From the NCBI RefSeq assembly GCF_002549775.1, contig NZ_NMTR01000012.1, positions 62,001 to 126,000 on the forward strand: 64,000 bases of DNA. The letters are read 5' to 3'. The notes under the pieces were generated by a model. It worked only from the letters and a program-made list of their open reading frames with translations, did not search any database and had not been told where the DNA came from. The DNA comes from Faecalibacterium langellae. GTDB taxonomy: Bacteria; Bacillota; Clostridia; Oscillospirales; Ruminococcaceae. This document shows, in pieces, positions 62,109-64,000 of the stretch. Every line of letters starts with the position of its first letter. Within the stretch, counting starts at the first letter, position 1. The position numbers were made by a program, and so were the translations under genes.

Positions 62109-62951
62109 ATGGGTCTGTTTCCTTCCGCAAATGACTTCAAAGAGGGCAAGGGCGTCGAGAAGGACGCCCCCCGCAAGACCGGCGTAGGCCGCTTTTTTGA
62201 GCTGGTCGGCCGCGATATGAACAGCATGTTCCTGGCGAACCTGCTCACCTGCCTGGGCTTTGCCCCGGTGATCTGCCTGGTGTACATCGGCTTTCTGGCA
62301 AACAGCCTGCCGGTCATGCTCATCAGCGCGGTGGCGGGCGGCATCCTGGCCGGGCCTGCCCTTGCCGGCATGTACGACACCGTGCTGCGCGCCCTGCGCG
62401 ACGAAGCCGGCTACTGGTGGGTGACCTACCGCAAGGCCTTCAAGCGCAACTTCAAGGCCAGCATCGCGCCGGGCATCTTCTACTGCGTGGTGGTCACGCT
62501 GCAGATTTTTCTTGTGTATTTCTGCTTCAACATGCTGAGCCAGGGCGTCAACGTGGGCGTGCCGCTGTGGGTGGCCACGGTGCTGAACCTGGTCATCTTC
62601 CAGATGCTGTTCGCCTACATGTGGCCGCAGATCGTGCTGCTGGACCAGCCGCTGGGCCTGACGCTGAAAAACAGCATCAACTGCATGATCGCCTTCCTGC
62701 CCCACGCGCTGGCGGCTGCCATCGTGCAGGTGCTGTTCTGGGGCGTGGTGATCCTGTGCATGCCGCTGGGCCTGCTGCTCATGCTGGTGTTCGGCTTCTG
62801 GTTCGTCACCGAGGTGTCCTGCCAGATCGTCTACGGCGACATCGACCGCGTGTTCCACATTGAGGAGAACATCCGCAAAATGCGGGACGCCGAACTGGAA
62901 GAAGCCCTGAAAGAGGACTACGCGCCCGACGAGGACGACACCGAAGAATAA
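62109..62951 (+). CDS. DUF624/YesL-like membrane protein
   Basis: 280 aa with about five membrane helices. After a polar N terminus (residues 1-45) come NMFLANLLTC-type sequence, GPALAGMYDTVLRALRDEAGYWWVTYRKAFKRNFKAS (the family core around residues 95-135), further helices, and an acidic C terminus (EDYAPDEDDTEE). YesL-like proteins sit with carbohydrate uptake genes in some Firmicutes; function unknown. ATG 62109 is preferred since upstream codons are not hydrophobic or conserved. Confidence 0.82.
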   Translation: MGLFPSANDFKEGKGVEKDAPRKTGVGRFFELVGRDMNSMFLANLLTCLGFAPVICLVYIGFLANSLPVMLISAVAGGILAGPALAGMYDTVLRALRDEAGYWWVTYRKAFKRNFKASIAPGIFYCVVVTLQIFLVYFCFNMLSQGVNVGVPLWVATVLNLVIFQMLFAYMWPQIVLLDQPLGLTLKNSINCMIAFLPHALAAAIVQVLFWGVVILCMPLGLLLMLVFGFWFVTEVSCQIVYGDIDRVFHIEENIRKMRDAELEEALKEDYAPDEDDTEE

Positions 62952-62984
62952 ACCCCACCGCTTTCACGAAGGGAGATGTGCCCC

Positions 62985-64000
62985 ATGGAACAACGGAATA
63001 ATCTGGTTTTGCAGGGCACCGAGACCTTCTCCCGCGGGCAGCTGGACAACCTGGCGCTGGAAAACGGTGCCCTGGTGCTGGACAGCGTGGCCGGGCGCAG
63101 CCTGCAGTATGGCAGCTACACCACCCCGGAATTTGCCATGCCCGCCTTCTGCAACCTGAACGTCAGCTGGAACGCCTTTGCGCCCCACAACACCATGGTG
63201 GAAGTGCGCTGCCGGGTGTACGCCGGAGGAAACTGGACCGGCTGGATGAGCTTTGGCAAGTGGGCACCGGGCTACCCCCGGTGCAGCACCAGCTCCCAGA
63301 GCGACGACGGCATGATCTTTCTCATGGGCGACACGGTCACGGTGGCCACGCCCGGCGGCGGCACCGGCGTGCAGCTGCAGGTGAACCTTTCCACCAACGA
63401 CGACAAAGTCTCGCCCGCCGTGCGGCTGCTGGCCGCGGCGGTGCGGCCCCTTGCGTGGGAAAAGCGCAACGGCCACCCGATCAACCGGCGGCTCTATCTG
63501 CCGGAATACTGCCTTTCCGCCCACGACCCCAGCTTTGGCCGCAGCATGGACCTGCCGCTGGTGATGGCGGCCCTGATGAACTGCTGGGGCGAGGACATCC
63601 TGCCCGAGGAAGTGGCCTACGTCATGGAGGACATGGCCCACAGCACCACCGCCAACGCGGCCTTTGCGGCGGCAGCGGCGGGCTGCTGCGGCTACCCCTG
63701 CTGGCAGGCCTGGATGGACCTTGCCGACCTGCGGGCGCAGATCCACGATGACTGCTGTGTGGCAGTGCAGGTGGAGCGGCGTGTCCGCGGCCAGCGGGAC
63801 CCGGTGCGGGTCTGGATGGGCCTGCGGGGTTTCGGCCACGACGACGCCGTGATGGCAGACTATGTGCTGCTGAACGACCCCACCGCCGACTCCAACGGTG
63901 CAGTGAACTGCACCATGGCGCTGGTGGATTTCATGCGTTACTTCACCGGCCGCGCCATCGCCCTGCGGGCAAAGCCCCGGGACATCGAGGCCAACCGCCC
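62985..64000 (+). CDS. C39-like papain-fold protein, partial at window edge
   Basis: ATG 62985 lies 9 nt behind GGGAG and the frame runs 338 codons to the window end. Residues 1-160 are beta-rich (GSYTTPEFAMPAFCNLNVSWN). Residues about 170-300 resemble the C39-like peptidase fold (SFGRSMDLPLVMAALMNCWG, EVAYVMEDMAHS, DYVLLNDPTADSNGAV). The position of the catalytic Cys reads RSMDLP and the usual GHxVVxxG His is not seen, so this may be a non-catalytic member. The 3' end is missing. Confidence 0.6.
   Translation, partial: MEQRNNLVLQGTETFSRGQLDNLALENGALVLDSVAGRSLQYGSYTTPEFAMPAFCNLNVSWNAFAPHNTMVEVRCRVYAGGNWTGWMSFGKWAPGYPRCSTSSQSDDGMIFLMGDTVTVATPGGGTGVQLQVNLSTNDDKVSPAVRLLAAAVRPLAWEKRNGHPINRRLYLPEYCLSAHDPSFGRSMDLPLVMAALMNCWGEDILPEEVAYVMEDMAHSTTANAAFAAAAAGCCGYPCWQAWMDLADLRAQIHDDCCVAVQVERRVRGQRDPVRVWMGLRGFGHDDAVMADYVLLNDPTADSNGAVNCTMALVDFMRYFTGRAIALRAKPRDIEANR

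Noticed and set aside
62985-64000. The C39-like gene as the processing peptidase for the GG-leader proteins at 24298-25061
   Set aside because: It lacks the catalytic Cys and an ABC transporter part and is nearly 40 kb away.

Overview
The window is GC-rich, densely coding DNA of a Firmicute. Gene content, start-site style (strong GGAGG sites, occasional GTG and TTG starts, SigA promoters with 17-bp spacers) and the intergenic palindrome families suggest an Oscillospiraceae/Ruminococcaceae anaerobe close to Faecalibacterium or Subdoligranulum. That placement is an inference from gene content and was not checked by a search. Several sporulation genes (spoVT, gpr, spoVAC-AD-AE, spoIIP) are present and look intact.

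Layout: 1-460 holds palindromic repeats and a tRNA-Lys. 575-2747 is a decaying accessory locus: a nitroreductase, a radical SAM/SPASM gene with an in-frame TAG and a lost cluster cysteine, and a divergent HxlR-type regulator with an in-frame TGA. 2837-7724 carries a BaiN-like flavoprotein, a membrane-linked XRE regulator, SpoVT and a secreted repeat protein. 8006-13135 is the CIRCE-controlled hrcA-grpE-dnaK-dnaJ operon. An IS200-type remnant follows at 13160-13640. 13614-21347 holds an acetyltransferase, gpr, rpsT, a CsoR-type repressor beside an internally deleted P1B-ATPase, the spoVA genes, a VanY-like carboxypeptidase and a lipoprotein. 21431-25148 has an MBOAT/DHHW acylation pair and a two-gene unit of small proteins with double-glycine leaders. 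25158-27228 is a toxin-type island (Fic, RelE/RelB) punctuated by three copies of one operator/promoter-like repeat.

27282-38788 contains a two-domain AAA protein, a glycine-rich secreted protein whose start is put out of frame by a C tract, a pullulanase, a LicT-controlled beta-glucoside module (licT, EIIBC, GH1 glucosidase, two candidate RAT sites) and HtrA. 38985-47101 has a GNAT-MnmM fusion, prfC, an aldo/keto reductase, an anti-sigma/ECF sigma pair, an M23-like protein and mutY. asnS follows with its T-box leader, then spoIIP and a WYL regulator. 51155-59383 is a compact eight-gene operon, pheA-aroB-aroC-aroE/K-aroQ-aroF-aroA-tyrA, covering the shikimate pathway to chorismate plus the Phe and Tyr branch enzymes. 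59440-64000 has repeat-rich intergenic DNA, plsC, a YesL-like membrane protein and a partial C39-like gene cut by the window edge.

Most likely new biology: the paired GG-leader proteins at 24298-25061 and the repeat-punctuated Fic/RelBE island at 25158-27228. Gene decay is visible in the radical SAM/HxlR pair and the CsoR/P1B-ATPase pair. All similarity statements come from motif recognition by eye; no database search was run.
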